From Cycas panzhihuaensis (taxonomy: Eukaryota; Cycadophyta), in NCBI GenBank assembly GCA_023213395.1, contig CM041465.1, forward strand, positions 163,873,741-163,937,740: 64,000 nt of DNA. Direction: 5' to 3'. Of the stretch, positions 1 through 9,867 are shown piece by piece. The number at the start of each line of letters is the position of its first letter. The first letter of the stretch is position 1. The translations under genes and the position numbers were made by a program. Below the pieces are notes generated by a model. That model did not search any database. It saw nothing but the letters and a program-made list of their open reading frames with translations, and was not told the origin of the DNA.

Positions 1-1228
1 TGACAAATGGCAAGAAATTTATCATAATAACCTATAGGGAAAGAATTATTTTCAACCTAGGGAGGGTGATATGAGAGCATCTAGAGCTTCATCATAACTC
101 TATTTATTTTTCACTTTTTAAATTATTTTGCTCTAAATTTTAGGGTCTATTGATTGACATATGACATTTAACTATATGGTTAGAATTTAGTCCTTACATT
201 GCCAAATCAAAGGTCTATCTATGTAGAATAGGTAAAAACAACTTAGGGTAGGGCCAAAATCCCATTATAGGCCCAAAGTTTACCTACCAAAAAATACTCT
301 GAAAATACCTAAAATTTGAGATTTATTTTGTATGTCTAAAAATAGTAGTTTATTTTAGACTAGTTTTCACTTTTATATAATGACCCTTAGTTATCTAGCT
401 TCTCTTACTAGGAATTAACTTAGAAACATAGAATTACATAGTATTTTACATAATTGAGGACTTTTTAAGGTTAGGGCTAGAAATTTTTAGACTTCCCACT
501 TTTACTTATATAAATGTAATTTTAGACTATCTTTTAGTAAATTGAATGGAATGGAATAGAATTCAAAGAAAAATGACTCTCTTTATTCTTTAGACTCTTT
601 CTTTGGCTCTTTCTTATTTTAGATTTGTATATGCAATATAGAATCTTTTCTTTATAAATTACCTTCATTAAGAATAGAAATTATATGCAATAATTTTCAT
701 ATGTGTTCATAAGAATAAAGGTAACTGTATAGATAACATAGATGGATTTATATTTACTAAGTCCGCCCAAAATTAATTGGTCTCAAGTGCTATGAAAGAA
801 TTAATATTAGTCATGGTTTATATAAAAGTGAGAGAAGGAGAATTAGTCTTAAGAACCTACTTAGGCATCTAATATATATTAATCAAAACATCATCTATGG
901 ATAAGGAAGCAAAGGATCAAGAATAAAAAGAAGGATATGAGGAGACATAAGAAGACCTCCTAAATAAATAATAATTAAAAGAAATATTCAATACTCAAGT
1001 CTTTAATGATAGGCAATATGAAATCTCCATGTCCTCCATGTTTATAACCCAATGACCCAATACCATCAAGGTATATGGATATACACTTGAATAGAAGATA
1101 ATAGTTCTAATCAACTCAAAAAGCACCCATAGCTTCAATGACACTAGTATTACTAAAAGGTTATGCCTTTTAATAAATAAGGAAAAGAATTTTGGTATCA
1201 CAACTCTTAGAGAAGATTTAATTGCTTG
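1..1228. other. AT-rich flank, mostly unassigned; possible old LTR
   Basis: No gene is supported. Bases 10-97 can be read on the plus strand as a short peptide ending QPREGDMRASRASS before a stop, which could be the tail of a Gypsy polyprotein, but this is weak. The following ~600 bases have an LTR-like flavour (a TATATAAATG motif near 510, then AT-rich DNA), with no second copy in the window to confirm it. From about 740 to 1228 I see nothing recognisable on either strand. It may be older parts of the Gypsy element G1 that is recognisable just downstream. Confidence 0.3.
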
Positions 1229-1302
1229 TAATAGAGAAGGTAAAGATTACAAAATCTAGTTAAAAAGTCATCAATCTTCATGAATTATTATACTTTTAGT
1301 AT
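1229..1302 (+). pseudogene. G1 Gypsy relic, protease-region fragment left of E1
   Basis: The last ~25 codons before the E1 insertion read, with one or two frame changes, like the stretch C-terminal to the aspartic-protease active site of Ty3/Gypsy elements. When E1 and one copy of its AGTAT target duplication are removed, the frame runs through the junction: NYYTFSI on the left joins RDFNLVMEVVWLRTLG on the right. The right side matches the conserved (D)LVLGM-WL-TLG region that ends Gypsy proteases. The active-site DSG itself is not visible. Inference: E1 landed in an already existing Gypsy pol gene. Confidence 0.55.
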
Positions 1303-1745
1303 TGTTGGGATTAATGCTCATCACCGCTCTTCCACCTTCTAACTAGGAGTACACACCTCACACTCATCAATTTATACATATGGGTTTTCACATGTGTAGG
1401 TAAGTATAAGGTAAGTTTAATTTGATTTAATTTGAGTTAAGTTTGTATTATTTTATTGTTATTTAAATTTTAGGGGTTAAGGAGTTTCCCTTCTCCCTAA
1501 ACTATATATTTTGAGGGGTATGTAACCTTGGTGTCTTAAGATATCACCTTCATTTTGGATATTTGTCATGTTGTCTATAAAAATGGATTGAATACAAAGG
1601 ATTATAAGTTTATGCTATATGGTTTTATGTTCTACCCTATTCTCCATAATTATTTTCCTTGATTTAGTATTAGAGCTATTTGGGCCTATATTATTTTTTC
1701 AACATCTGATATCAAACCTATTTGGGCCTGTATTATTTTCCTACA
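1303..1745 (+). repeat. E1 5' LTR
   Basis: Begins TGTTGGG and matches the 3' LTR from its first base. The strict equivalent of the 3' LTR end is at 1704 (..TTCAACA); a further 41 bp (1705-1745) repeats the primer-site-like sequence plus LTR terminus and ends ..CCTACA just before the best-preserved primer-binding site at 1748. Length is 402 or 443 bp depending on which end is taken, against 420 bp for the 3' copy. Confidence 0.85.
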
Positions 1746-1760
1746 TCTGGTATCAGAGCT
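1665..1760 (+). promoter_or_regulatory. Three spaced tRNA-iMet primer-site-like motifs
   Basis: Motifs resembling TGGTATCAGAGCT occur at 1665-1677 (TAGTATTAGAGCT), 1707-1719 (TGATATCAAACCT) and 1748-1760 (TGGTATCAGAGCT), 41-42 bp apart, separated by copies of the LTR terminal sequence TATTTGGGCCTRTATTATTTT. The last is the functional-looking site for minus-strand priming. A fourth copy (TGGTATCAGAGCT, 7931-7943) lies inside the 3' LTR. Confidence 0.75.
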
Positions 1761-2214
1761 AGGTTGCCAAGGATTATTGGCCTATTAAAGTTTTTTGTGT
1801 GAAGAGTAAGAAGATTTTTGATATCTACAGCAGATCTACTCATAAGTTAGCAAATATTGGTTATATTCATTTTCTACAAAGTTTTTCAATAGTTTCTTGT
1901 ATTTTTTATCAGAGATTTGATTATTCTTGAAGATATACTTGTGATATAATAAACATATTTTAGATTTCCTTCAAATTTATGCAAATAACAAATATCAAGC
2001 TTTTATCATTCTACAGAGGTTTTATCAACAAGTTTTATATATTTTTATTATATATTTGATATTTTTCAAGTATATTTCGTCTATTTATCCAATATATTTT
2101 TAGATCTATGTAGGAGCACAACTACAAGAAGTATTTATTAAAAATTTTCTTCAAATCTACTATATACTTTTTTAGATCTGCCTATTTTATTAATTTTTTC
2201 ATCATTTTTTAGTT

Positions 2215-2520
2215 TATTTGTTTCAGATCTGTAATATTTACTTTATATCTATAATATTTATTTCAGATCTATTATATATTCTTCAGATCTCCTTATTTAA
2301 TCAAATATTTTACCATTTTCTAGTTTATTTATTTCAAATCTGTAATATTTGCTTCAGATCTATAATATTGGTTATAGATCTGCAATATTTACTTTAGATC
2401 TGCAATATTTATTTTTAGATCTGTAATATTTATTCAAGTTTTCTTCAGATTTGTTATATTTCTTTCAAACCATTTTTTCAAGTTCTTTTTTTAGATCTGT
2501 AAATTTTTTAGGACATATTT
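2215..2520 (+). repeat. Degenerate short tandem repeat in E1 leader
   Basis: A unit of roughly 20 bp, close to AGATCTGTAATATTTATTTC, recurs about ten times with substitutions (for example at 2225, 2246, 2267, 2335, 2357, 2379, 2400 and 2419). It is AT-rich with BglII-like AGATCT at regular spacing. It lies in the 5' leader shortly after the primer-binding site. No function can be read; leader repeats of this kind are common in plant LTR elements. Confidence 0.6.
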
Positions 2521-2633
2521 AGCCCAATAAACCATATATTATAGTAGATCTGCCTACTGGAGAAATCTGTTTGAAGCTTCCATTTATGTGGAAGAAGATC
2601 TCACCTTCGGAAGTCAACCTGCTATAAATCTAT

Positions 2634-3279
2634 TGTTGGACATTGTGACAACAATATTTTGGGGTTAAAATTTTGGTGTGTTTTTGGCATAGTTTCCCCC
2701 CCTAATCTTTGTTGGGGGGTTCCAAGAGGGGCTCCCGCCTCGCTTAGCCGGGGGGTGTGGGCGGCATGGAACACCCCCCACTAAGAGGGGGTTCTGAGGC
2801 GATAGCCCTCAACCTGAAAAATTAGCCATGTAAACCTTATTAAATTATAAACAGAATCAGCGCCATTCGATACAAATACCCTAGATTCTATGGTTGAGAT
2901 TTAGGTCTTGGATGTTTCTCTCATATAGCATGTCTTAAGGCTTTTCTTATTATGTTATAATGTAATGCAATGTACGGTGATGAGGGCGGTGGTTGGTTGT
3001 TGTTCTTGAGAACACTCTGCTACTGAGATGTACTGTTTCTCCATTCTATAGCAATAAGGATCGATACCTTTCCTGTATAGATGTTTCCCTAGCATACTGC
3101 TAGGGTTTTACCATGTTATATCAGATGCACATGTGATGTTTAGCTTGTATATTGATGTTGTTGTATTATCTCTATTTTTAGAACTTGCATGTTAAATCTT
3201 AGTTTCGATTCTTGTGACTAGTTGCAAAACAATTTAGATCTTATGGTGGTTTAAGGTTTAAGACCTTGTATTCTCAACA
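2634..3279 (+). mobile_element. Solo LTR inserted in E1 leader
   Basis: A 646-bp sequence starting TGTTGGACATTG and ending TTCTCAACA is flanked by perfect 5-bp duplications TCTAT (2629-2633 and 3280-3284). It has the TG..CA termini of an LTR but no internal region and no second copy here, so it is best read as a solo LTR left by LTR-LTR recombination of a full element. Its first 200 bp contain a strikingly GC-rich block (about 2696-2812) in an otherwise AT-rich window. It inserted after E1, since it interrupts E1's leader. Confidence 0.85.
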
Positions 3280-3317
3280 TCTATTACAGCTACTTACCAG
3301 GTTCCTTGTTTTATTTT

Positions 3318-3321
<4 letters not shown>

Positions 3322-3350
<29 letters not shown>
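3322..3350. repeat. (AT)n microsatellite
   Basis: About 14 perfect AT dinucleotides just downstream of the solo LTR, inside E1. Confidence 0.95.
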
Positions 3351-3354
<4 letters not shown>

Positions 3355-3689
3355 TTGATACATCTACTCCAACATATTTGAAATATTTCAAATATAAATA
3401 TACATGCATTTTATTTATTTGATATATTTCTGTTATATTTAAAAAAAAAAATTGGTTCATTTGTGGTCCATTGAATCACCAATTTTTTTCATGCCTTTTT
3501 ATAAATATAATTTTTTTGAAATATCTTTTCCCTAATATACATATTGTACAAAGATTATACAACTGAAAAAAACTCAATATTTTTTATGTTTTTTATACAA
3601 ATATATAATTTTTGAAATATTCTTTTTTTATACTCCTTCATTTCCCATATTGAGAAGCCATTGGCTCATAATCAAAGCCTTTTCAGTTA

Positions 3690-3812
3690 AATTAGTATAT
3701 TTATTTTCTGTTGTAGTTGCTCTGCTAGTTCCTTTGTGCTTGTATCATTGAGTAGCCCTAATATTGCAGAAAAATCAAATGGATTTATTGGAATTACTGC
3801 ATCCTTCTCACC
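3690..3812 (-). pseudogene. AKR2-like gene fragment (STI1-type motif)
   Basis: On the minus strand one frame is open and reads VIPINPFDFSAILGLLND followed by TSTKELAEQLQQ. This resembles the NPFDFS..-.LLNDPSIKELAEQ motif near the N terminus of plant AKR2 proteins (ankyrin-repeat chaperones for chloroplast outer-envelope proteins). The match is about 30 residues; the ankyrin repeats are absent and a stop follows. It lies 450 bp beyond the kinase fragment, on the same strand, inside E1. The family call comes from recall of the motif, not a search, so it is tentative; a chance match is possible. Confidence 0.42.
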
Positions 3813-4263
3813 CGTGGTGTAGAAGTGCTTGTAAAAATAAATCTTTTCAATCTCCATCTTTTCCACACTTGAACTTTCTAGTAAATCCCATAAGGGTTAC
3901 ACAATTCTCATCTTAGGGAGATCCCATAAGCTCCAAAGCTAGTTGGGTGTAGATTTTTCAAGGTCTTGACGTTATAACCCCATTATTTAGTGCAAATTTT
4001 ATGTTTTCTGAGGTGTCCTAGTGCCATTTAATCATCGCATCATGTTGGATAGCCTACATAGCTTATCCGCACTGCTTCCAATCTGGACCTCTTTTATTAT
4101 AGAGTCTCATGGAACAACCCAGTAAGGTGGATATAAAATCATCAACATCACCAAATATAAACTAAATACAGTAAATCGAGTCTAACCGTGAAAAGAAGAG
4201 AAATGGAGAGGTGAACGTTGTGCAAACAACCTGACACTAGATCTAAGAAGTTCAACCTCAATA

Positions 4264-5025
4264 AGGAACTTGCTTTCTACATCAGATCCATTTCGTGTTT
4301 CAAGTTTCTTTATAGTTACAGCTCTTCCATCCTTCAGAAGACCTTGGTAAATACTGCTACTTCCTCCAAGACCAATGACATTACGATTTGAAAACCACTT
4401 AGTTGCCTCATTTAGTTATGAGTAGGAGAACCGTCACACAATTATTCTTGGTACAACTTTACTTTTACCACTGAACTTGAAAGATGCTCTTCCCATGCAT
4501 CCTATGCCAAAACTGAAGCAGGAATTATCATAGACTTAGAACTCTTCTGTCAAAGATGATACCTAGCTTATTAAATTGGTAAAACTATTTGAAGTTATAT
4601 CTTTGTCAAAAGAGAACTCAGAGCACTATTTTTTTTGAATTTGTACTTGTGATGTATAAAACAAGTCAGAAAGGCAACATTAGCCTAGATTGTTGTGTTT
4701 CTTGTAAAAGACCTCTCTATTCATTTAGCCGAGGTGATGGAACTTCTCTTAGTGAATTAAAATTAATATTGAAAACACGTGTTGGACTACCTGAGCTTAC
4801 ACTCGCATCGCTATCATGATTGCTTGTGCTAAGTGAAGCACTGCTACCTTTACCAAATGACTTGTATTTTATCACTATTGGTGCTACATCACTTCTACTA
4901 ACATCATTTTTAGGATATGGAGTGGTGTTCAGAGTGTTGTAAAGCTCTTTATATAGTGGTGTTTGTAACCTTTTCAGTTCTAAGACCTTCTCATCCAAAT
5001 TGCTACAATCATTAGCAGGAATCAC
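4264..5025 (-). pseudogene. Receptor-like kinase fragment, NCRK-like, captured in E1
   Basis: Read on the minus strand, the part at 5025-4717 is an open frame rich in Ser, ending in SSASLSTSNHDSDASVSSGSP, typical of a juxtamembrane linker. About 190 bp further, 4530-4440 reads GCMGRASFKFSGKSKVVPR, then RFSYS-LNEATKWFSN, then the kinase N-lobe: glycine loop VIGLGGSSSIYQG (about 4365-4325), the ATP-binding Lys region VTIKKLET, and ESKFLIEVELL. The sequence then leaves coding at about 4264, before the catalytic loop. The GLGGSS loop and FL-EVELL context fit NCRK-type plant receptor kinases. The gap between the two pieces looks like a retained intron. Two in-frame stops (before RFSYS and after it) and the missing C-lobe make it a pseudogene. 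It is antisense to E1. Confidence 0.7.
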
Positions 5026-5031
5026 TTAAAT

Positions 5032-5300
5032 CTAGATAACAATGAACTTACTAGTAGGAACGGTCAAATCGATTCTAGCCTCAATGTCTCTCTGGCTGCA
5101 ACATAGTTGGCACCAAAGTAGAGGATGATTCAGTTGCTCAAAGAATCCATGTTTTTGGAAATTATAACACACCGTCAGAAAAGATAAGCAGTCGCCACTC
5201 GACGTTTCATATGAATCTACGGCATAGTTAATACATAAACGTGAAGCTACTACATTTGACGCCAATCTGCACTGGAGGATTTTTTTTAACTTTTTATTTA
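5032..5300 (-). pseudogene. Possible upstream exon of the captured kinase
   Basis: A minus-strand frame open for ~108 codons abuts the kinase juxtamembrane frame. Its later part (from about 5300) is Cys-rich, with CINYAVDSYETSSGDCLSF and later LLWCQLCCSQRD, and then hydrophobic. It might be ectodomain sequence from the same gene, but I cannot match it to a family with confidence. The first ~20 codons are low-complexity Lys/Leu and probably not coding. Confidence 0.35.
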
Positions 5301-5433
5301 ATATTTTTGAAATAAATAAATATATTCTAAAAATCTGGCATCGATTGTGTTGATTCAATCAGTAATTGATCATTTTCTAATTGTGCATGTCACTCGTCTA
5401 TGCAATCACAGTGACAACAGTTATTTTACATTT

Positions 5434-5531
5434 AATTTTATTTTATAAAGTTTTAAAAATAATTGAATTTTATTTTATAAAGTTTTAAAAATAATTTAAT
5501 TTTATATTATAAAGTTTTAAAAATAATTTAA
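5434..5531. repeat. 32-bp AT-rich tandem repeat, three copies
   Basis: The unit, about 32 bp and containing TATAAAGTTTTAAAAATAAT, is repeated three times with two or three differences. It sits between the captured kinase fragment and the rest of the E1 leader and may mark the edge of the captured segment. Confidence 0.8.
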
Positions 5532-5539
5532 TTAAATTA

Positions 5540-6850
5540 AATATTTTTTAATTTTAGGTTTTAAGGGTATTAGCCTCCTTGACATTAGCCCCTGATCATA
5601 AGACTATCTCACATGACCGTTAGCCTTTTTCAAAAGGGACTAACATAATTTTCATTATATTTTTTCTTTTTTATTTTTTTTTATTTTTAAATTTTATATG
5701 GGGTACCAAGAAAATTTTTGCCATAACTTTTAACTAGGTCATCAGTTTCTAACACAACCTATTCCATTGCATCTAGAATTTTCTGTAGTATGATTTTGAC
5801 TGGTCATATAACCTATTTGGAGCTAATTTGACCCATTTTCAGTCTGTTTAAAGTCAATCAGTGATTTTTAGTCTTTTTAAACTTTTTTACAAAATCATTT
5901 TTTTAATAGATTATATCTTATCACTAGGAGATTATTTTCCACCCAGATCTATTCTTCAATCATCTATTATCAACAAACTTCATCACCATTTATTCAATTT
6001 ATTTTTTAAGATTTATTTTAATCATTATTTTAATCGACTAAAGTGACACTTTAGTATTTTTTAGCACTTTTTAAACATTTTACCATAAAGGTACTTGTTG
6101 TTATTTTCATTATAACTTTTCTATTTTACATCATAATTCAGTTCTATTAGTTTCGTTGGGAAGCCGACTCATTCCTCTTCGAATTGACACTATTATTTCT
6201 AAGTTTTAAAGTGTTTTTGCTAATTTTCAAAATTGAGGTACTTAATAGCCTCTAATCTACCATTATTACACACTTTTTATATATTATTTTATAAATTTTC
6301 AATTGAAAAGTATATTCTTTAGCCTTATAAACTATACTTGATCATTTTACAGTATTCTATATATTTTTTATTAGCATTTTTATAATATTTTGAGCCCTAG
6401 GCTCCTGTTAGGCCTTAAAAAGAGGATTATACATTTGGTTCATCAAAACATTGACTTGTAGGAACCTGTTTTCAAAACGGTCAATTCCATTGAATAGTTT
6501 TTTCATTTATATTCATACTGGTATAATTTCATATTATTCTGACTTTGTTTAGTATAGCTTTGAAGCTACTAAACTTGAGTATCAAAGTATATCCTAGTAG
6601 GCTTATCTTAAGAATTTTTATTTTTCATCATTAAAGTTTAAATTCAGATTTGCATAGTTAAGAATATCTTCACTATATTCAACATTTACTCATATATTCA
6701 TCATATTTCAACTTTTATCTAAAATTATATCTTATAAGTTTTTCATATTTGTTGATTTATTGAGTTTTTTGACTTGGTAAAAGCATATTTCTTTTTATGT
6801 AATAAAGTTTTTTAGTCAAATGGTAATCAATTTTAATCAAGTATAATTTC
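5540..6850 (+). other. E1 leader, AT-rich, no gene seen
   Basis: No coding sequence is supported. A stretch at about 5560-5860 (GGGGTACC.., polypyrimidine runs, repeated AGTCTGTTTAAA-like motifs) resembles in style the leader of C1 at 11050-11400, which suggests the same broad kind of long 5' leader. A 61-codon frame at 5861-6046 is low-complexity Phe/Leu/Ile and is not credible as a gene. Confidence 0.45.
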
Positions 6851-6852
6851 CT

Positions 6853-7290
6853 ACATTCAATGGACATAATTTTTCACTATGGCATAAAACTATGCAAAAT
6901 CATTTTATTAAACATGATCTTTGAAAATACTTATAGGATGACTATGATGTTAGTATTAAGGAAAACATTAAAAAAGATAATGAAGCCCTAGCTTTAATAT
7001 TTTGCACTATAAATGATGATATCTTTTCTAAAGTTTGTGAATTAATAACTTCCAAATCCATATGAGATGTCTTGATTTTCACTTATGGGGGAGATACCCT
7101 CAATGCATTTAACATTGATGTTGAGCATATGAGATAGGTGCCAGAACAGGTAGATTATAATGAAAAGACCAAAGAAGATACAAATCAAATGCATAATCAT
7201 CTTGTTGCATAAGAACCTAATCCTCCATTTAAGGGGGAGAGATATGATGATATGACAATTATAGTTGCTCACAACACAAAGTTTTCATAA
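6853..7290 (+). pseudogene. E1 gag remnant (Copia type)
   Basis: Translation gives TFNGHNFSLWHKTMQNHFIKHDL, the FDG-NF--W---M---L motif that opens Copia gag proteins (UBN2/DUF4219-like), then KKDNEALALIFCTINDDIFSKV, which parallels C1's KDNEALALILCALEDHIFL at 12844-12896. Several stops interrupt it. No zinc knuckle is visible and the region leads directly to the 3' purine tract, so the pol genes were lost before or during the last transposition. Confidence 0.7.
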
Positions 7291-7535
7291 GACAAAGTTT
7301 AAGTTTAAAGTTTCCTTAATGTTCCAGTTGACAAAATCAAAGTTACAGCCACATATCTATATTTGAATTAAGCTTCATTTACTTATAGCTTTTTTGCACC
7401 ACTTAATAGTACAAGAACGCACTTTACAAAAAGCATGAGAAGAGTTGATAATGATCAAGCCAAAAGATAAATCTTTAAAGTTTTTTTTAAGTACAAATTC
7501 TACAAGTTTAAAGAGAAGACATTATTCGTGATGAT

Positions 7536-7550
7536 CATTAAGGGGGAGAA
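7536..7550 (+). promoter_or_regulatory. E1 polypurine tract
   Basis: ATTAAGGGGGAGAA immediately precedes the TGTTGGGG start of the 3' LTR, the normal position of the plus-strand primer. Confidence 0.85.
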
Positions 7551-7970
7551 TGTTGGGGTTAATGCCCATCACCCATCTCCCACCTTCTAACCAAGAGTGC
7601 ACACCTCACACTCATCAATTTACATATGTGGGTGCTCACATGTATAGATAAGTATAAAGTAAGTTTAATTTGATTTAAGTTAATTTGAGTTAAGTTTGTA
7701 TTATTTTATTATTATTTAAATTTTAGGAGTTGAGGAGTTTCCCTCCTCCCCCAAACTATATATTTTAAGGGGTGTGTAACCCTGGTGTCTTAAGATACCA
7801 CCTTCATTTTGGATATTTATAATGCTCTCTACAAAAATGGATTGAATACAAAGAATTATGAGTTTATGCTACATGGTTTTGTATATGGTTTTATGTTATG
7901 TCTTATTCTCCATGATTATTTTCCTTCATTTGGTATCAGAGCTATTTGGGCCTATATTATTTTTCCAATA
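7551..7970 (+). repeat. E1 3' LTR
   Basis: 420 bp from TGTTGGGG to CCAATA, followed directly by the AGTAT target duplication. It contains an internal primer-site-like TGGTATCAGAGCT at 7931-7943, i.e. sequence that would normally lie outside an LTR. Confidence 0.88.
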
Positions 7971-9170
7971 AGTATTAGGGATTTTAACCTAGTAATGGAA
8001 GTAGTATGGTTGAGAACCTTGGGAATATATAAACTTAACCATAATAAGAACTTCACTCACTTCTATATAAATGTAATAACACTAGATTTCTAGGATTGAG
8101 ATGCCAAAATCATTGATTACACCTACTAAAAAGGTCATCAAATTGCTACATAAGGGTTATATAAGCTTTGTAACTAGTACACTTACAATTCAAGCAAAGA
8201 AATAAAGGAAAGCACTAGTCTACCAATAATAAAAGAAAATAGACACGCTATTGGGCTAGTATGTGGATGTATTTTAAGACATACTCAACACAATGCTATT
8301 GGTTAGAAGTGTAGGATATATAATTAAGATTGACCCATGAAGGAGTCCCTTAATAGTCAAGGTATATTGAGACAAAAGTAGATGATAGAGATAGAAAGAC
8401 TAATGTCAAATCTGATGCATAATAGAGCACTCACACCTAACAAGGGACCCTATATAGCATTAGTGGTCCTAGTATAGAAAAAAGATAAATCCTTCCAAAT
8501 GTATATGGATTTAAGAATATTAAACAAAATAATAATTAAAAATATATATCCTATTCCATGCATGAATCATGTCATTGATAAGCTATGTAGGACTATTTTT
8601 TTCTCTATCATTGGTCTCTATTAAGGATATTATAAAATACTTATTTGCCCATAAAACACAGAGAAGATAACATTTTATATGCATTATAGATTGCTTAAGT
8701 TCAAAGTTATGCCATTTGAGATTACTATGCTCTAACAACTTTTGAATCAATAATGAATAAGGTATTTACACTTTTTCTTTTGATATTCATTGTCATTTTT
8801 TTAATAACATTTTGGTCTATAACAGGACATGGGAAGAACACCTATGATATTTAGAGATGAAATTAATGATTTTATGAGATGATAAGTTTTTTGTTAAAAG
8901 GTCAAAGTGTAACATTTATAGAATGACACTACATTGCGCAAGACTTATCATATCTTAAGAAGGGGTAAGGATCAATCAAGCTAAGGTGTAAAGGATGTCT
9001 AAAAGGTATGAAGTCTCTTAGAATTCATAAGATACTCCAAAACTTTTGCTTAGGCCTATGTAGCTATGACATAGCCACTAACCAATTTATTCAAGAAGAG
9101 TAGATCTAAGTTGGGTGAGGCTAGCAATAAAAGTTTATACCATCTAAAAGTTATTATAACTATTGCTACT
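7971..9170 (+). pseudogene. G1 Gypsy relic: protease end, RT, start of RNase H
   Basis: From the E1 junction the frame reads RDFNLVMEVVWLRTLG (end of Gypsy protease). After ~330 bp of unreadable spacer, 8440-8905 follows the order of a Ty3/Gypsy RT: ALVVLV.KKDKSFQMYMDLR, LNKIIIKNIYPIP, a degraded Y-K-L-I region, and VMPFEIT. The YLDD catalytic box is gone (the equivalent reads FLITFW, about 8795-8812), followed by GHGKNT in place of TWEEH. Beyond it, residues resembling the RNase H start appear up to ~9170. Dozens of substitutions, mostly C-to-T-like, make it one of the oldest elements in the window. Confidence 0.72.
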
Positions 9171-9179
9171 ATACTTATT

Positions 9180-9633
9180 ATGTTAAATTTCTAATGACTA
9201 TTTATAGTTAAATGCAATGCTTTAAGGATAGGAATTAGTTTAATTATAACATAAGAATATTCTAAGATTCTATTAAACAATCTAATATCCCCCTTTAATA
9301 TTGACTTAGAGAATGTATAAATTTAAAAAAGACTTTATCATGTAGATCCCTCTTTAACGGAGACATCTTAAACTTTAAGTATGTATTATAATTTTATGTA
9401 CCTAGCTTCTATAATAGACTTGGCTAATATATCTATAATCTATAAATTTATAGGAAGTATAATAATTAACTAGATTATAAATTAAGTGTTAATGAAGCTT
9501 GATGTACTTTAGTCTTGGAATGAGAAATAAGATTAGAAGTAATAAATATATTATTTTCATTATCAGCACTAATTTGAATAAGAAATTTTACAGATAAATG
9601 AAATTCATTTATTAAAGACTTAATCTATAAAGT
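9180..9633 (-). pseudogene. C0: old minus-strand Copia, RNase H end and LTR start
   Basis: On the minus strand 9633-9300 reads IKSLINEFHLSVKFLIQISADNENNIF, then ISHSKTKVH, and later DILAKSI (for ADI-TK-L), the C-terminal half of Copia RNase H. A purine tract (complement of TCCCCCTTTAA, 9288-9298) follows, then an LTR-like start reading TATTAGATTG on the minus strand at about 9287. A TATA-like CTATAAATAG lies further on in the complement of 9203-9212. The other half of this RNase H is at 31654-32057, on the far side of C1. Confidence 0.65.
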
Positions 9634-9867
9634 TTTTAGCAATAATATTCATTACCTTATGTTAAAGTATGCAAATGCATTGGGAATATATGGGGCTATC
9701 CTAAACGACTACAGTCGACTTTAGAACAATATATATATTATTTAATTTATTATTTTATTATTCTAATTTCAAAAAAGCGTCTATTGAGATAGGCTCCCGC
9801 CCACCTCTTGACCTATAAACAAATGGTATATAATACACTAGTCATGCTCTATTCCCTGATCATTTTA
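9634..9867 (+). repeat. C1 5' LTR (with internal deletion)
   Basis: 234 bp; it starts TTTTAGCAATAAT where the 3' copy has TGTTAGCAATAAT and ends before the primer-binding site TGGTATTAAAGCC at 9870-9882. Compared with the 299-bp 3' LTR it lacks about 60 bp after ATAATACA. C7's LTR retains the equivalent segment, so this is a deletion here. Confidence 0.8.

Larger units (their letters stand above)
1303..7970 (+). mobile_element. E1: non-autonomous Copia-type LTR element with captured gene fragments
   Basis: The two LTRs (1303-1745 and 7551-7970) are clearly homologous along their length, and the element is flanked by a perfect 5-bp duplication AGTAT at 1298-1302 and 7971-7975. Inside are initiator-Met-type primer-binding sites, a very long leader, a decayed gag remnant (6853-7290) running straight to a purine tract, and the 3' LTR. 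No protease, integrase or RT is present, so it would need proteins from elsewhere. The leader hosts a solo LTR (2634-3279) and antisense fragments of a plant receptor kinase (about 4264-5025). LTR divergence is visible (many substitutions and a 41-bp duplication at the 5' LTR end), so the insertion is not recent. Confidence 0.88.

Noticed and set aside
4000-4065. Minus-strand similarity to a second AKR2 segment (MMR-LN region)
   Set aside because: Only a dozen positions agree, stops intervene, and the order relative to the motif at 3690-3812 would be reversed.
3285-5400. Helitron carrying gene fragments inside E1
   Set aside because: No TC start, CTRR end with a preceding hairpin, or A/T insertion context could be fixed; left as an alternative only.
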